Part shown: positions 1 through 9,262 of the stretch, piece by piece
How positions within the stretch are numbered: position 1 is the stretch's first letter
How the letters are laid out: the number at the start of each line of letters is the position of its first letter
Made by a program: the position numbers and the translations under genes
Assembly (NCBI RefSeq): GCF_004000275.1
Contig: NZ_RCIP01000002.1
Location: 930,283 to 994,282, forward strand
Origin: Saccharospirillum alexandrii
GTDB lineage: Bacteria > Pseudomonadota > Gammaproteobacteria > Pseudomonadales > Natronospirillaceae
Length of the DNA: 64,000 nucleotides
Direction of reading: 5' to 3'
Notes under the pieces: generated by a model
What the model saw: the letters and a program-made list of their open reading frames with translations, nothing else
The model's database searches: none
Told to the model about the DNA's origin: nothing

Positions 1-20
1 CTGGTCATCGGCTTACCAGA

Positions 21-1223
21 ATGACGGCGGTTGAACCACTGCGCGTTGGCATTGCGGGCCTCGGACGGGGCTTCATGTTGCTGTTACCGACTCTGGCAGC
101 CCACCCTAACATCCGTCTGGTCGCCGCGACCGACCCCAGAGACGATGCTCGGGCCCGATTTGAAGCCGACTTTCAGGGTCGGACCTACACGTCCTTTGAG
201 GCCCTGTGCAAGTCCCCGGAGGTTGAGGCCATTTATATCGCTTCGCCTCATGCACTGCATCGGGAACAAGTCGAATGCGCTGCTCGCTGGGGCAAGCATG
301 TCCTGGTGGAAAAACCCATGGCGCTGTCACTGACCGACTGCCAGGCGATGATCGATGCCATGCACGATGCCAAGCGATGGTTACTGGTAGGGCACAGCCA
401 CAGTTTCGACACACCTTATTTGCGCACGGCAGAATTGATACGCTCAGGCGAATTCGGGGCCGTGCGCATGATTCAGGCCATGAACTTTACGGACTTTCTG
501 TACCGGCCGCGTCGCCCGGAGGAATTGGACACCACTCAGGGCGGTGGTGTCGTATACAGCCAGGCGGCTCACCAGGTGGACATCGTACGATTGCTGGGTG
601 GCGGTGAAGTCACCCGGGTAATGGCACAAACCGGGCGCTGGGACCCTCAGCGGCCTACCGAAGGTGCTTACAGCGCTCTACTGACGTTCTCTAATGGCGC
701 TTTTGCCTCCCTGACCTACAGTGGTTATGCACATTATGACAGCGACGCCCTGCTCGACTGGCATGGAGAACTGGGTCAGCAACGTACTACGGGGGACTAT
801 GGCAAAGCCCGCAAAGCGCTGGCTATGATTGAATCACCCGAAGCCGAAGCAGTACTAAAAAATCAACGCGCTTACGGCAACACCCTGGGCTTGTCTGACA
901 CCTCCTTGCAAGGCATTGGTCACAATCATTTTGGCTTTGTGCTCGCCTGCTGTGATTCAGCAGACCTGAAACCCGGACCGAAAGGCGTTGAAGTCTATGG
1001 TCACACCGCGCACCGTACTTTACCCTTAGCCCAACCCGATATTCCGAGGCGAGAAGTGCTCGACGAATGGGTGGCCGCAGTGCGCGACAACCAAGCACCC
1101 ATCCACTCCGGAGCCTGGGGGCTGGCCACCATGGAAGTATGCTTCGCGCTGCTCGAATCGGCGAGAACCGGTCAGGCAGTCGATCTGTTTCACCAGTGCC
1201 CCGTCGCCCCTCAGAAGGGGTAA
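21..1223 (+). CDS. pht4: Gfo/Idh/MocA oxidoreductase, likely phthalate 4,5-cis-dihydrodiol dehydrogenase
   Basis: NAD(P)-dependent dehydrogenase of 400 aa. It probably re-aromatises cis-4,5-dihydrodiol phthalate to 4,5-dihydroxyphthalate in the cytoplasm. The N-terminal Rossmann nucleotide-binding loop is GIAGLGRGF (residues 10-18) and the Gfo/Idh signature EKP is at 97-99. The middle segment with FLYRPRRPEELDT and SQAAHQVDIVRLL is, from memory, characteristic of phthalate dihydrodiol dehydrogenases rather than sugar dehydrogenases of the same family. It is followed after 22 nt by a MarR regulator on the same strand. The oxygenase and decarboxylase of the pathway lie 6-9 kb away on the other strand. 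The start is close to the window edge and no clear ribosome-binding site is seen before it. The family is certain; the substrate is inferred from sequence resemblance and neighbourhood. Confidence 0.8.
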   Translation: MTAVEPLRVGIAGLGRGFMLLLPTLAAHPNIRLVAATDPRDDARARFEADFQGRTYTSFEALCKSPEVEAIYIASPHALHREQVECAARWGKHVLVEKPMALSLTDCQAMIDAMHDAKRWLLVGHSHSFDTPYLRTAELIRSGEFGAVRMIQAMNFTDFLYRPRRPEELDTTQGGGVVYSQAAHQVDIVRLLGGGEVTRVMAQTGRWDPQRPTEGAYSALLTFSNGAFASLTYSGYAHYDSDALLDWHGELGQQRTTGDYGKARKALAMIESPEAEAVLKNQRAYGNTLGLSDTSLQGIGHNHFGFVLACCDSADLKPGPKGVEVYGHTAHRTLPLAQPDIPRREVLDEWVAAVRDNQAPIHSGAWGLATMEVCFALLESARTGQAVDLFHQCPVAPQKG

Positions 1224-1245
1224 TTCACCTGTAAGGAAGTACGAG

Positions 1246-1758
1246 ATGGCAATTAACAGTAGCCGGGAAACGCAGAGTGTTTTGCAACATTGGCATCGCG
1301 ACGTACCCAATGACCGCATGGCTCACATGGTGCGGGATGCCAGTCGCTTGCTGGCAAAAAGCTTGCAAAGTCGCCTTGCTAACCATGGTGTAAGCTTTGG
1401 ACACTGGTCATTCTTGCGAATTCTATGGGTGACCGAGGGGCTCACGCAGCGCGAACTCAGTGAAGAAGCCGGTGTGATGGAGCCGACTACGTTTACCGCA
1501 CTTAAAGCGATGGAAGCCAATCAGTTGATTGAGAGGCGTCACCTCAATGGCAATCGGCGCAAGCTGCACATTTTTCTCACCGACAAAGGGCGGGCACTGA
1601 AAGACGTACTGACACCGCTAGCCGAAGACGTTAACCGGGTCGCTCTGGCAGGAGTGTCCGAGGCCGACCGCACGACCACACGCAATACGTTGCTAGCAAT
1701 GATCGACAACCTCGCCATCGACAATGCAGCCGACAGTGAGGTCAACGGCCATGAGTAA
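1246..1758 (+). CDS. MarR family transcriptional regulator
   Basis: A 170-aa winged-helix regulator. The central part has the MarR pattern: LRILWVTEGLTQRELSEEAGVMEPTTFTALKAME forms the recognition helix region (about 62-95, quoted in part here), followed by a basic wing with RRHLNGNRRKLHIFLTDKGR. A good ribosome-binding site (AAGGA) precedes the ATG. It lies in the same strand and direction as the dehydrogenase before it and the aldolase-family gene after it, so it probably controls the phthalate genes in response to an aromatic ligand. Palindromes upstream of the divergent oxygenase operon (around 9248-9285) are candidate targets, but nothing in the sequence proves the link. Confidence 0.88.
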   Translation: MAINSSRETQSVLQHWHRDVPNDRMAHMVRDASRLLAKSLQSRLANHGVSFGHWSFLRILWVTEGLTQRELSEEAGVMEPTTFTALKAMEANQLIERRHLNGNRRKLHIFLTDKGRALKDVLTPLAEDVNRVALAGVSEADRTTTRNTLLAMIDNLAIDNAADSEVNGHE

Positions 1759-1891
1759 CCTCGGATGTTATACCGAACTAAGCGGTTGCCGGCCTGGTGT
1801 CAGCACACCGCAACCTTAACCCTTGCGTATCGGGACTGGCGGGCCTTTCCCTACTGGACTCCGGACGACTACAGCCAAGAGGCACAAAACA

Positions 1892-2641
1892 ATGAAAAAC
1901 CACTCAGCTACTGTGCTGGAACTGCTCGATGACCTGGTTGATGCCAACCTGATTCTATTCAACGAGGGGGTGGTCGACGCCTTCGGTCATGTCAGTGTGC
2001 GCCACCCGGATAACCCTGAACATTATTTTCTCGCTCGCAACATGGCACCCGGACTGGTTAAACGCGAAGACATCATTGAATTTGATCTCGACGGTGAAGT
2101 CGTCGATGGTGATACCCGGAAAGTCTACCTGGAGCGCTATATTCACGGTGAAATATACCGAGCCCGGCCGGATGTCATGGCCGTTGTACACAGTCATTCG
2201 CCTTCTGTCGTGCCATTCAGCGCGGTAAAGTCCAACCCATTGCGCCCTCTATGCCACATGAGTGGTTTTATCGGACGCGAAGCGCCCATCTTTGAGATTC
2301 GTGATGTCGCCGGCGATTCCACCGATTTGCTGATCACCAACCCCAAACTCGGTGCTGCCCTGTCTTCAACACTGGCCGACAACACCGTCGTGCTAATGCG
2401 TGGGCATGGTTCAACCGTGGTCGCACCCACGCTGAAACAAGCTGTGTTCCGAGCCATTTATGTGGAAGTCAACGCCCGGCTTCAGGCGGAAGCAAGCCGC
2501 CTCGGCCCGATCGAATTTCTCAGTGAAGGGGAAATGGAAACCACGCAGAAAACCATTGAAGGCCAGGTCGAACGGCCCTGGCAGTTGTGGAGAATGCGAG
2601 CTCGTCATGCCCAGCAGCAATGGCTTGACAGCGGCCTGTAA
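1892..2641 (+). CDS. class II aldolase/adducin family protein, possible dihydroxyphthalate decarboxylase
   Basis: Zinc-dependent enzyme of 249 aa from the ATG at 1892. This start is preferred over an upstream in-frame ATG at 1823 because AAGAGG lies about 10 nt before it and the family begins here. The metal-binding pattern is intact: VVHSHS gives H100 and H102, MRGHGS gives H172, and E81 in LERYIHGEIY matches the catalytic acid region of fuculose aldolase relatives. Members of this family act as 3,4-dihydroxyphthalate 2-decarboxylases in actinobacterial phthalate pathways, so decarboxylation of a dihydroxyphthalate is plausible here. A typical 4,5-dihydroxyphthalate decarboxylase of another fold is also encoded nearby (6883-7875), so this gene may serve another isomer. 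The exact substrate is unknown. Confidence 0.75.
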   Translation: MKNHSATVLELLDDLVDANLILFNEGVVDAFGHVSVRHPDNPEHYFLARNMAPGLVKREDIIEFDLDGEVVDGDTRKVYLERYIHGEIYRARPDVMAVVHSHSPSVVPFSAVKSNPLRPLCHMSGFIGREAPIFEIRDVAGDSTDLLITNPKLGAALSSTLADNTVVLMRGHGSTVVAPTLKQAVFRAIYVEVNARLQAEASRLGPIEFLSEGEMETTQKTIEGQVERPWQLWRMRARHAQQQWLDSGL

Positions 2642-2666
2642 CGGCTAAACTCGACACCTCTCTGAC

Positions 2667-2694
2667 TCAGCACCTCCCGCTAGTAAAGTGCTGA
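2667..2694. terminator. weak hairpin between convergent genes
   Basis: A 7-bp inverted repeat (TCAGCAC/GTGCTGA, 14-nt loop) lies between the convergent aldolase-family gene and the EamA gene. There is no clear T run, so its role as a terminator is only a possibility. Confidence 0.3.
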
Positions 2695-2719
2695 CTGGTT
2701 GCAGCAATTAACGTTGATA

Positions 2720-3613
2720 TCAAAATGCCGTCATCAGGCTAACGCCAATGACGGTGACCAGCGTACCGGTTAACACGGTTCGGCTGAACAGTTCTCCCTC
2801 CCGCGACAGCACCCAGGTTGCCAGCATTACAAACAGAGGAGTCGTCGCGGCTAAAGGCGCAACAACGATCAATGCGCCCCGCTGCAACGCCAGATAGAAA
2901 AACACGGGCCCCAAACTCGACAACACACCGGCGGCCGCCAAATACCCCAGTTCGAACGTACTGCAGCGAATGCGCTGCCACTGCCAGCGCAGTGTTACAA
3001 ACAGTGTCACCACAACCCAGGAAGCCGAGGTTGTCACTGCACTGGCGGTGACCGCATCGGTACCAAGATCGATACCCACTTTGCGAAACACCACCGAGAT
3101 ACCGTATGCCAGAGATGCAGCAACCGGAAACCAGAGATAGCGTCGCTGTTGGCCCTCCAACACTGACGAAAGCGCAGTCGCCGAAGCACCCTGAGAGCCA
3201 ACCGCAAGAGACCCTATCAAAACCAGGACACCGCCCACGAGCTTGGTGAATGTGACCGGCTCACTAAGAATCACCACCGCGATCAGAACCGTCACCAAAG
3301 GGTGTGTCAGAGTGATTGGGGTCGTTATGTTAGCGCCTAACCTGGCCATTCCAATAAACTGAAAGAGTCGACCCAGTAGGGGAGCAAACAACCCCGCCAA
3401 TGCAAAATAGCGCCAGCCCCACCAATCTGTAAAATCAACCGGTTGAACCGTTAGGCTCCAGAACCACAAAATAACCACATTGAACGACAGAGTGATCCAC
3501 AGTGTGGCGACCGTAGTAACCGTGCGTCGTCCCAGCTTGACCAGGATAAAGGTGCCAGCAAACATCATTGCCGATAACAAAGACCAGAACACGGCCATCA
3601 GACTGCCCGCCAT
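2720..3613 (-). CDS. EamA/DMT family transporter
   Basis: Hydrophobic protein of about 297 aa with roughly ten membrane segments in two repeated five-helix halves, as in drug/metabolite (EamA) transporters. The second half begins near YLWFPVAASLAYGISVVFRKVG. An ATG at 3613 is chosen; a TTG 12 nt upstream is the other option. It is the last gene of the minus-strand phthalate run, 72 nt after the TRAP permease, and could export a pathway intermediate or import a related acid. The family assignment is firm; the substrate is unknown. Confidence 0.8.
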   Translation of the reverse strand: MAGSLMAVFWSLLSAMMFAGTFILVKLGRRTVTTVATLWITLSFNVVILWFWSLTVQPVDFTDWWGWRYFALAGLFAPLLGRLFQFIGMARLGANITTPITLTHPLVTVLIAVVILSEPVTFTKLVGGVLVLIGSLAVGSQGASATALSSVLEGQQRRYLWFPVAASLAYGISVVFRKVGIDLGTDAVTASAVTTSASWVVVTLFVTLRWQWQRIRCSTFELGYLAAAGVLSSLGPVFFYLALQRGALIVVAPLAATTPLFVMLATWVLSREGELFSRTVLTGTLVTVIGVSLMTAF

Positions 3614-3684
3614 TACGTCATCCAAAAAACGAAAGAGGAACTATTCGGGTTCCTCTGTCATGATGAAGCTGGATGCCCGACTAA

Positions 3685-5595
3685 CTAGGGCGAAAACTTC
3701 AGGCGCGTTCTCAGGTGCGGCGTCATCATCGTTGAGCCCAATGCAATCACAATCGCAGCGACAATGGCGATCACACTGGGGAAAATAAACAGCAAACCGG
3801 CAATCCCAAAGCCCAGTCGTGCCGTCGTATTGAGACGTTCTTTCCAATACCCCTCGACACCAATACTGAGCAAGATCACCCCAACCACCGCTGTGCTGCA
3901 TGAGATAATGATGTTACTGGCAGAGCCATTTAGCAGTAGTCCATCACCGTAGACAAACGCAAAGGGGACGACAAAGGCTGTGATCGCCAGCCGCACAGCC
4001 CCTACCGCTATCTCAAGCGGTTTGGCATCGGCAATGGCTGCCGCCGCAAAGGCCGCCACCGCTACCGGTGGTGTCATCGCAGACAGGACCGCAAAATACA
4101 GGATGAACATGTTGGTCTGCAGGACACCGATCCCAAGTGCCAGCATGGTCGGGCCAACCAGCACCGCTGACAAGATGAACGCAGAGGGAGTCGGCATACC
4201 CATACCCAGAATAATGGCGAGAATGGCTGAGATAGCCAGTACCAGAAACGTACTGTCTCCGGCCAAAACAAACACAAGCTCGGCGAATTTGCCGCCAAGG
4301 CCAGTCATTGAAATACCACCGATGACCAGGCCTGCCGCTGCACAAGCCGCCACGACAGACACCATGCGCAAGGTAGACTCACCCAATGCCAGCCAAATGG
4401 CAACCAGGCCCATACGCGTCGACGGCCTGACCGCAGCCACCAGCAACACGACCGCGGTCGCGACCGCTGCCACATAGGTTGGGGAATAACCCATGACTAG
4501 CGCCGTCGATAACGCCAACAAAGGAACAATAAACAGACCGCCATTTTTAAGCGTTGCTTTCAGCTTGGGTGTTTCGTCATCGCTGAGGCCCTTGAGCCCC
4601 ATCTTCTGTGACCGCAAATGCACCTGAGTATAGACACAGAGGTAGTACAACAAAGCCGGAACGACGCCAGCAATCACGATGTCGCGATAACTGATGCCGG
4701 TGTATTCAGCCATAATAAAGGCAGCAGACCCCATCACGGGTGGTAACAGACTGCCCCCGGTTGAGGCGGCTACTTCAACACTGCCCGACAGTGCTTTGCT
4801 GTAGCCCAGACGTTGCATAATTGGAATGGTGATCGAACCCGTGGTCACAACATCCGAAGTTGGACTACCCGACATGGTGCCGTACAAGCCTGAAGAAATA
4901 ACCGCAATTTTCGCGGGTCCGCCGGCCTTCTTGCCCGCAATGGCGGAGGCAAAGTTATAGAAAAACTCGGCACCTCCGGCGCGTGACAAAAAGGTACCAA
5001 ACATCACAAATAAAAAGGCGTAGGTCGCCGCTACACGCAACGGAACGCCAAAAAGTCCGTCTGTGGTAAACATCATGATATCGAGAAAATGGTTGTAACT
5101 GACTTGCCGAAAGCCAAATCCGGCCGGCAGGTTATAGCCAAAAAGATTGTAGGCGACGAATACTGACACGACACTGGTAAGCCCGAGGCCGACAGTTCGT
5201 CGCGTAGCTTCTATGGTCAGAACCAACAACACTGTTGCCATCACCAGGTCCATTGTCTCCAATGGAAATAGCAAGGTGATACGCTCTGTAATCCGTTCGC
5301 TTTCAGTCGCAAAGTACACGCCAACGACCAAACTGGCGGTCGTGAATATCCAGTCCAGAACACTAGGCCTGTCTTGCCTCGCAGCAGGACCGGCGGTATA
5401 CATTAAAAATAACAGAGCCAGAATGGCGGACAGAAACACTACCGTCATCACATACAGGTCGATGTATACAATGGTGGTTGTATATATCACGCCAATAGCG
5501 ATCAGCGCGGCGCAACTCTGCACTCCGGTTTTCAACGCTCCGGAGAGAACGCGTCGGGTTCCCGTCTCAATCAGCGCACTCAGGAGTTGACTCAT
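3685..5595 (-). CDS. TRAP transporter fused permease (DctQM type, TAXI-associated)
   Basis: A 636-aa inner-membrane permease in which the small four-helix (Q) and large (M) subunits are fused, the form that works with TAXI binding proteins. Typical conserved stretches are AGKKAGGPAKIAVISSG, GTMSGSPTSDVVTTGSITIP and ASTGGSLLPPVMGSAAFIMAEY in the transport domain, and LGMGMPTPSAF in the second inverted repeat. Many transmembrane helices are evident throughout. It follows the TAXI binding protein gene and a strong hairpin at 5682-5704. With the binding protein it should import a carboxylate by ion gradient; the context points to phthalate, which is an inference. Confidence 0.92.
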   Translation of the reverse strand: MSQLLSALIETGTRRVLSGALKTGVQSCAALIAIGVIYTTTIVYIDLYVMTVVFLSAILALLFLMYTAGPAARQDRPSVLDWIFTTASLVVGVYFATESERITERITLLFPLETMDLVMATVLLVLTIEATRRTVGLGLTSVVSVFVAYNLFGYNLPAGFGFRQVSYNHFLDIMMFTTDGLFGVPLRVAATYAFLFVMFGTFLSRAGGAEFFYNFASAIAGKKAGGPAKIAVISSGLYGTMSGSPTSDVVTTGSITIPIMQRLGYSKALSGSVEVAASTGGSLLPPVMGSAAFIMAEYTGISYRDIVIAGVVPALLYYLCVYTQVHLRSQKMGLKGLSDDETPKLKATLKNGGLFIVPLLALSTALVMGYSPTYVAAVATAVVLLVAAVRPSTRMGLVAIWLALGESTLRMVSVVAACAAAGLVIGGISMTGLGGKFAELVFVLAGDSTFLVLAISAILAIILGMGMPTPSAFILSAVLVGPTMLALGIGVLQTNMFILYFAVLSAMTPPVAVAAFAAAAIADAKPLEIAVGAVRLAITAFVVPFAFVYGDGLLLNGSASNIIISCSTAVVGVILLSIGVEGYWKERLNTTARLGFGIAGLLFIFPSVIAIVAAIVIALGSTMMTPHLRTRLKFSP

Positions 5596-5681
5596 AGTCC
5601 AATACCCTCTTTATGGGTCCAAAAACATGAAAACAGAACAATCAGCAGGAAGTCTTTATTAAAAGCACTTTAACGCGTCAG

Positions 5682-5704
5682 GCGGGGCCCCTTCTGGGCC
5701 CCGC
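5682..5704 (-). promoter_or_regulatory. intercistronic GC-rich hairpin between TAXI binding protein and permease
   Basis: A perfect 9-bp stem (GCGGGGCCC and GGGCCCCGC) closes a 5-nt loop just after the stop of the binding-protein gene. There is no U run, so it is more likely to protect the upstream mRNA segment or attenuate downstream transcription than to terminate fully. This would give more binding protein than permease. Confidence 0.7.
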
Positions 5705-5712
5705 AACAAAGT

Positions 5713-6708
5713 TCAGCGCAAGCCAACCTCTTCGAGGTAACGCAAGGCGCCTTCATGGAAAGGCACAACATCGATCGACGCCATCACTTCCTGGGTCAGA
5801 GCTCGCATTGCCGGGTGTACACTGGCGATCAGTTGATGGTTTTCGAACAACGCTTTGGTCAAGTTGTAGGCTGTCTGTTCGTCCATGTCAGAACGCACCG
5901 CCAGAGCGGCACCCAGAGATACTGTGGGTGCGGCAGCAGGAGACCATTCGTAAGATCCTTCGGGTATCACGAAAGCAATGGTACCACTGGCTTCATTGAC
6001 AGTTTCAATCGTGTCATCGCCCACTGGCAGCAAGGTCAGGTCCACACTGTTCCCAGCCTGCATGATCGAGCTATGACGAACAAAGAGACTGTTGAGAATC
6101 ATGTCGGCACGACGGTCCTGGATCAAGCTCATTTGCTCGTCAGATGCGGCATAGATCAACTGCCCGCCCCAGCTCTCGATGTCTTCTTCGGTGACACCTA
6201 TGGCCGCGAGCATTTCCTCAGCAACACTAGAGGCAATGTTTCCACGACGGTTAATGGCTACCGTAATGGGAGGCTTGACCCTGGCGATGTCTTCAAAGGA
6301 CTCGATACCGTACTCTTCGGCAAAGCTATCCCGCATCAACGGCTGCATCGGCGCCCATGTATACATATACGCCAACACTCTGATGCTATCGATCGGCTCA
6401 CGGAAAGGCGCACCGCCATTTTTGGCTAACAATAATTCTGCGTCATGAATCAGCGCCATGTCAGCCTGATCACGTTGCAACAGAGCAACGTTGGCAATAC
6501 CTCCACCAGACGTTTGATAGGTGATCGTCGAGCCCGGATAGGCCTCGCGGACGCCGGCATCAATACCGGCACCGAGCAAGGTCCAGAGGCCACCCGGTGA
6601 AGCACCGGCAACATTCATTGTATAGGGTTCAGCGTGCGCTGGAGTGGCACTCAACAATGCACCGGCGGTTGCCAGCGCGGCAATGGACTGCTGGATAAAT
6701 TTTTTCAT
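5713..6708 (-). CDS. TAXI family TRAP transporter solute-binding protein
   Basis: Periplasmic binding protein of 331 aa with a clear signal peptide: basic MKKF, a hydrophobic stretch to residue 26, and cleavage expected after AHA. The mature protein begins EPYTMNVAGASPGGLWTLLGAG, the typical TAXI start, and contains YQTSGGGIANVALLQRDQADMALI, the region that contacts ligand in this family. AAGAGG precedes the ATG. It lies between the decarboxylase gene and the TRAP permease, so it probably captures phthalate for the neighbouring catabolic enzymes. The ligand is inferred from context only. Confidence 0.9.
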   Translation of the reverse strand: MKKFIQQSIAALATAGALLSATPAHAEPYTMNVAGASPGGLWTLLGAGIDAGVREAYPGSTITYQTSGGGIANVALLQRDQADMALIHDAELLLAKNGGAPFREPIDSIRVLAYMYTWAPMQPLMRDSFAEEYGIESFEDIARVKPPITVAINRRGNIASSVAEEMLAAIGVTEEDIESWGGQLIYAASDEQMSLIQDRRADMILNSLFVRHSSIMQAGNSVDLTLLPVGDDTIETVNEASGTIAFVIPEGSYEWSPAAAPTVSLGAALAVRSDMDEQTAYNLTKALFENHQLIASVHPAMRALTQEVMASIDVVPFHEGALRYLEEVGLR

Positions 6709-6882
6709 GTCGGACCTCTTATTCTTGTAGATGGTTCATTCGTTTTAAACTAGCAAAATTGGATCTTATTACTGACAGTTGTGATTAAGGTTCAACCGAG
6801 CGGCCGCGAGCAAACGGGCCGATCGGCTCTGCACCGGGTATCTGAAGCAGCACTGGACGGTGCCCTCCCGTACTGCGGGCGC

Positions 6883-7875
6883 TCAGATCTTGAAACTCTC
6901 CATGCTGGCGGGATGAAACATTTCTTGCGGGCTGACCAACCGGCTAGACAATCCTTCCGCATGATGCTGTGCAAGGAAACGCGCTAGTGTCTCCCGGTTG
7001 GCCGCAAAACCGTAGGACCAGAAGTCCTCACCCATCAACTGACGGGCCGCGCGTAGCTGATCCTCCACAAAGGGCAAGGTTACCTTGGTCGCCGAAGTAT
7101 CCGTCAGGTGCTTCATAGCCTTTTGTTTGGATGCTTCAAATGCTTTATACACTGAAAAAGGCAACCAGGGATGCGCCTCAACCAACGTTTTTCGAATGCC
7201 CAAAAGATGCATTATCGGAAATAATTTCGTACGCTGATACCAGGCTTTTGCTTCAGCCATCGGATCGGAAAAAAGGTAGCCAACGTTCGGATTTCCCCGC
7301 GTAAAACAGCTTGGTGCACGGGGTCCGATCACGGCATCGATATCACCGTTGGCAAGCATGTTTGAAATAGTCTCACCTTCAGGCGCATTAACCACCTCGA
7401 CACCGTCGGTCAAATTCAAATTAATCTTTTCAACTCGACCAGCTTCTTCATACCCACCTCGCACCCAGGTCATCTCGTTAGGCTTGACACCATAGTCCTC
7501 CTCCAGAAACAACCGAACCCAGACGTTTGCGGTCAGCTGATACTCCGGCACACCAATGCGCTTTCCACGCAAATCCTGAGGCGTATTAATGCCTCTATCA
7601 GTTCGAATATATATGGAGGTATGACGAAACGCTCTCGATGGAAAGACAGGCACGCCAATGTATGGGCAGTCGTCATTGGCGGTTTTTACGGTATAGCTGC
7701 TCATCGACAGTTCAGTGATGTCAAAATCCGCATGTCGAAAGGCCCGGAAAAATATCTCCTCCGGGTCATGCAGCATGAATACTGGGTCTACACCATCAAT
7801 CTGAACATCGCCATCAATCAGTGGACGCATCCGGTCGTAATTTCCGACGGCTACCGATAGATTCAATTTACTCAT
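6883..7875 (-). CDS. pht5: 4,5-dihydroxyphthalate decarboxylase
   Basis: A 330-aa cytoplasmic protein without signal peptide but with the fold of periplasmic binding proteins (NMT1/DHPD type). It resembles Pht5/OphC, which removes one carboxyl group from 4,5-dihydroxyphthalate to give protocatechuate. Recognisable segments are LSVAVGNYDRMRPLIDG at the N terminus, FDITELSMSSY near 55-65, GVPVFPSRAFRHTSIYI, and LRGKRIGVPEYQLTANVW. It lies 21 nt after the phthalate dioxygenase gene on the same strand, as expected for consecutive steps. The assignment rests on these motifs and on the neighbour; length is normal for the family. Confidence 0.9.
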   Translation of the reverse strand: MSKLNLSVAVGNYDRMRPLIDGDVQIDGVDPVFMLHDPEEIFFRAFRHADFDITELSMSSYTVKTANDDCPYIGVPVFPSRAFRHTSIYIRTDRGINTPQDLRGKRIGVPEYQLTANVWVRLFLEEDYGVKPNEMTWVRGGYEEAGRVEKINLNLTDGVEVVNAPEGETISNMLANGDIDAVIGPRAPSCFTRGNPNVGYLFSDPMAEAKAWYQRTKLFPIMHLLGIRKTLVEAHPWLPFSVYKAFEASKQKAMKHLTDTSATKVTLPFVEDQLRAARQLMGEDFWSYGFAANRETLARFLAQHHAEGLSSRLVSPQEMFHPASMESFKI

Positions 7876-7896
7876 AGGTTATTCTCGCTCGGCTAT

Positions 7897-9204
7897 TCAG
7901 GCGTTGGTTGCTTCAGATTCAGCCAACTCGGACTCCTCGGGGGCTCGACCAATGGATCGCCATTCCGTGCCTTTGGGTACAATGCCCTCGAAAGACTTCA
8001 GCTTGCTATGCGCAACGCGAGGTTCACTGGTTCCAATCACAGGTCCACCGTCAGCAACCGTTTTGGCCGCCCGCACCATCTGACGACGGAACTCCACGAT
8101 TGCCAGGTCACTGGCTCCCAGACGGTCTTCAGAACGGTCAGCGATAGGGCCCATGGTCTCCCACATCGCCACATCCTGGTTCGGAATTCCACGGATACCG
8201 GTAAAACTTTCACCGGTTTTCATAATGATCCGGTCCTGACCGTAATTCTTTTCATAATCATTAAACCGGTGGAAAGACTCATCCACATCAATTCCCACCT
8301 GCAAGGCGAGAAATTTACGCCAGCTCTCTGTATCGGGCGTGGTTTCCGGCTTACCCCAGGCGATAAAGTGAAAAGCAGTATGAGTATCATCGATCGGCAC
8401 ATGAACAATGGCGATGTTGTACCGGTTATTCGGCGGAATTTGTACGGTATGCGGTGCAATAAACAACGTCGTTCGCACGTAATCATGTGTTTTGGCATCC
8501 TTGATCGGCCGACGGATGGCGGCATAACGGAAGCCAAAAGGCGTTGTTTCAATCTGCAGGCGTGGAGCCCGGTCAGTTGACGGGCGGTACCAGAGTGATT
8601 CATCGGCTTCCGCATTGGTTTTGCGTGCAGGTACCATATCGGTCGAATGCAGCGTCGACGAATGCGCCGAGTCGATAGCCCCTTCCAGAATCTGCGCCCA
8701 GTTACAATTAATAATGGCCTTGCCTATGGCAATTTTGGTGTTTGTCTCAGGCTGAAAAACAGGCGGCTCAAAGTCCGGAACGCTTGACTGGTCGCCCATG
8801 TAAACCCAGATGAAACCGGCTGCTTCATGCGTTTTGTAGGCTTTGACCTTTACCTTTTCAGCCAACTTTGACTCAGCAGGTTCTGACGGCATTTCCACGA
8901 CGTTGCCATCCACATCAATTTTCCAGCCATGGTAGAGACACCGCAGGCCACACTCTTCGTTGCGTCCCAGTGCCATCGACGCTTTCCGATGCGGACACTT
9001 TTCATCAACCACCCCAACGCGCCCTTCACTGTCACGAAACGCCACCAGGTTTTCACCCAGTAAGCGAACCCGAATAGGCTTGCCATCGATTTCAGGCACT
9101 TCTTCCGATAGACAGGCTGGCATCCAGTGGCTTCGCATGATCTTGCCCATAGGGGCATCACCTTCAATGCGACACAGCAGTTCATTGTCTTCGTGGGATA
9201 ACAT
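7897..9204 (-). CDS. pht3: phthalate 4,5-dioxygenase, oxygenase component
   Basis: Rieske non-haem iron oxygenase of 435 aa that should convert phthalate to cis-4,5-dihydro-4,5-dihydroxyphthalate. The Rieske [2Fe-2S] ligands are C70-P-H72 and C89-x2-H92. The mononuclear iron site is in EGAIDSAHSSTLH with D178, H181 and H186. The length and the single-subunit form match the phthalate dioxygenase group. The start at 9204 has AAGAGG before it. The FMN/ferredoxin reductase partner (Pht2) is not in the window and may lie to the left. It is the first gene of a minus-strand operon; an FNR-like palindrome sits 45-58 nt upstream. Related vanillate or carbazole-type oxygenases are less likely given the adjacent decarboxylase. 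Confidence 0.9.
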   Translation of the reverse strand: MLSHEDNELLCRIEGDAPMGKIMRSHWMPACLSEEVPEIDGKPIRVRLLGENLVAFRDSEGRVGVVDEKCPHRKASMALGRNEECGLRCLYHGWKIDVDGNVVEMPSEPAESKLAEKVKVKAYKTHEAAGFIWVYMGDQSSVPDFEPPVFQPETNTKIAIGKAIINCNWAQILEGAIDSAHSSTLHSTDMVPARKTNAEADESLWYRPSTDRAPRLQIETTPFGFRYAAIRRPIKDAKTHDYVRTTLFIAPHTVQIPPNNRYNIAIVHVPIDDTHTAFHFIAWGKPETTPDTESWRKFLALQVGIDVDESFHRFNDYEKNYGQDRIIMKTGESFTGIRGIPNQDVAMWETMGPIADRSEDRLGASDLAIVEFRRQMVRAAKTVADGGPVIGTSEPRVAHSKLKSFEGIVPKGTEWRSIGRAPEESELAESEATNA

Positions 9205-9248
9205 TGGCCCCTTACCTCTTCGTCTTGTTGTCAGGGATTTTCAATACC

Positions 9249-9262
9249 TTGATCTGGATCAA
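9249..9262. promoter_or_regulatory. FNR/ANR-like palindrome upstream of phthalate dioxygenase
   Basis: TTGATCTGGATCAA matches the FNR/ANR consensus TTGAT-N4-ATCAA exactly and is centred 51 nt upstream of the oxygenase start codon. It extends to a 7-bp arm on each side (9248-9263). It could equally be the operator of the MarR regulator. Presence is seen; binding is inferred. Confidence 0.55.
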
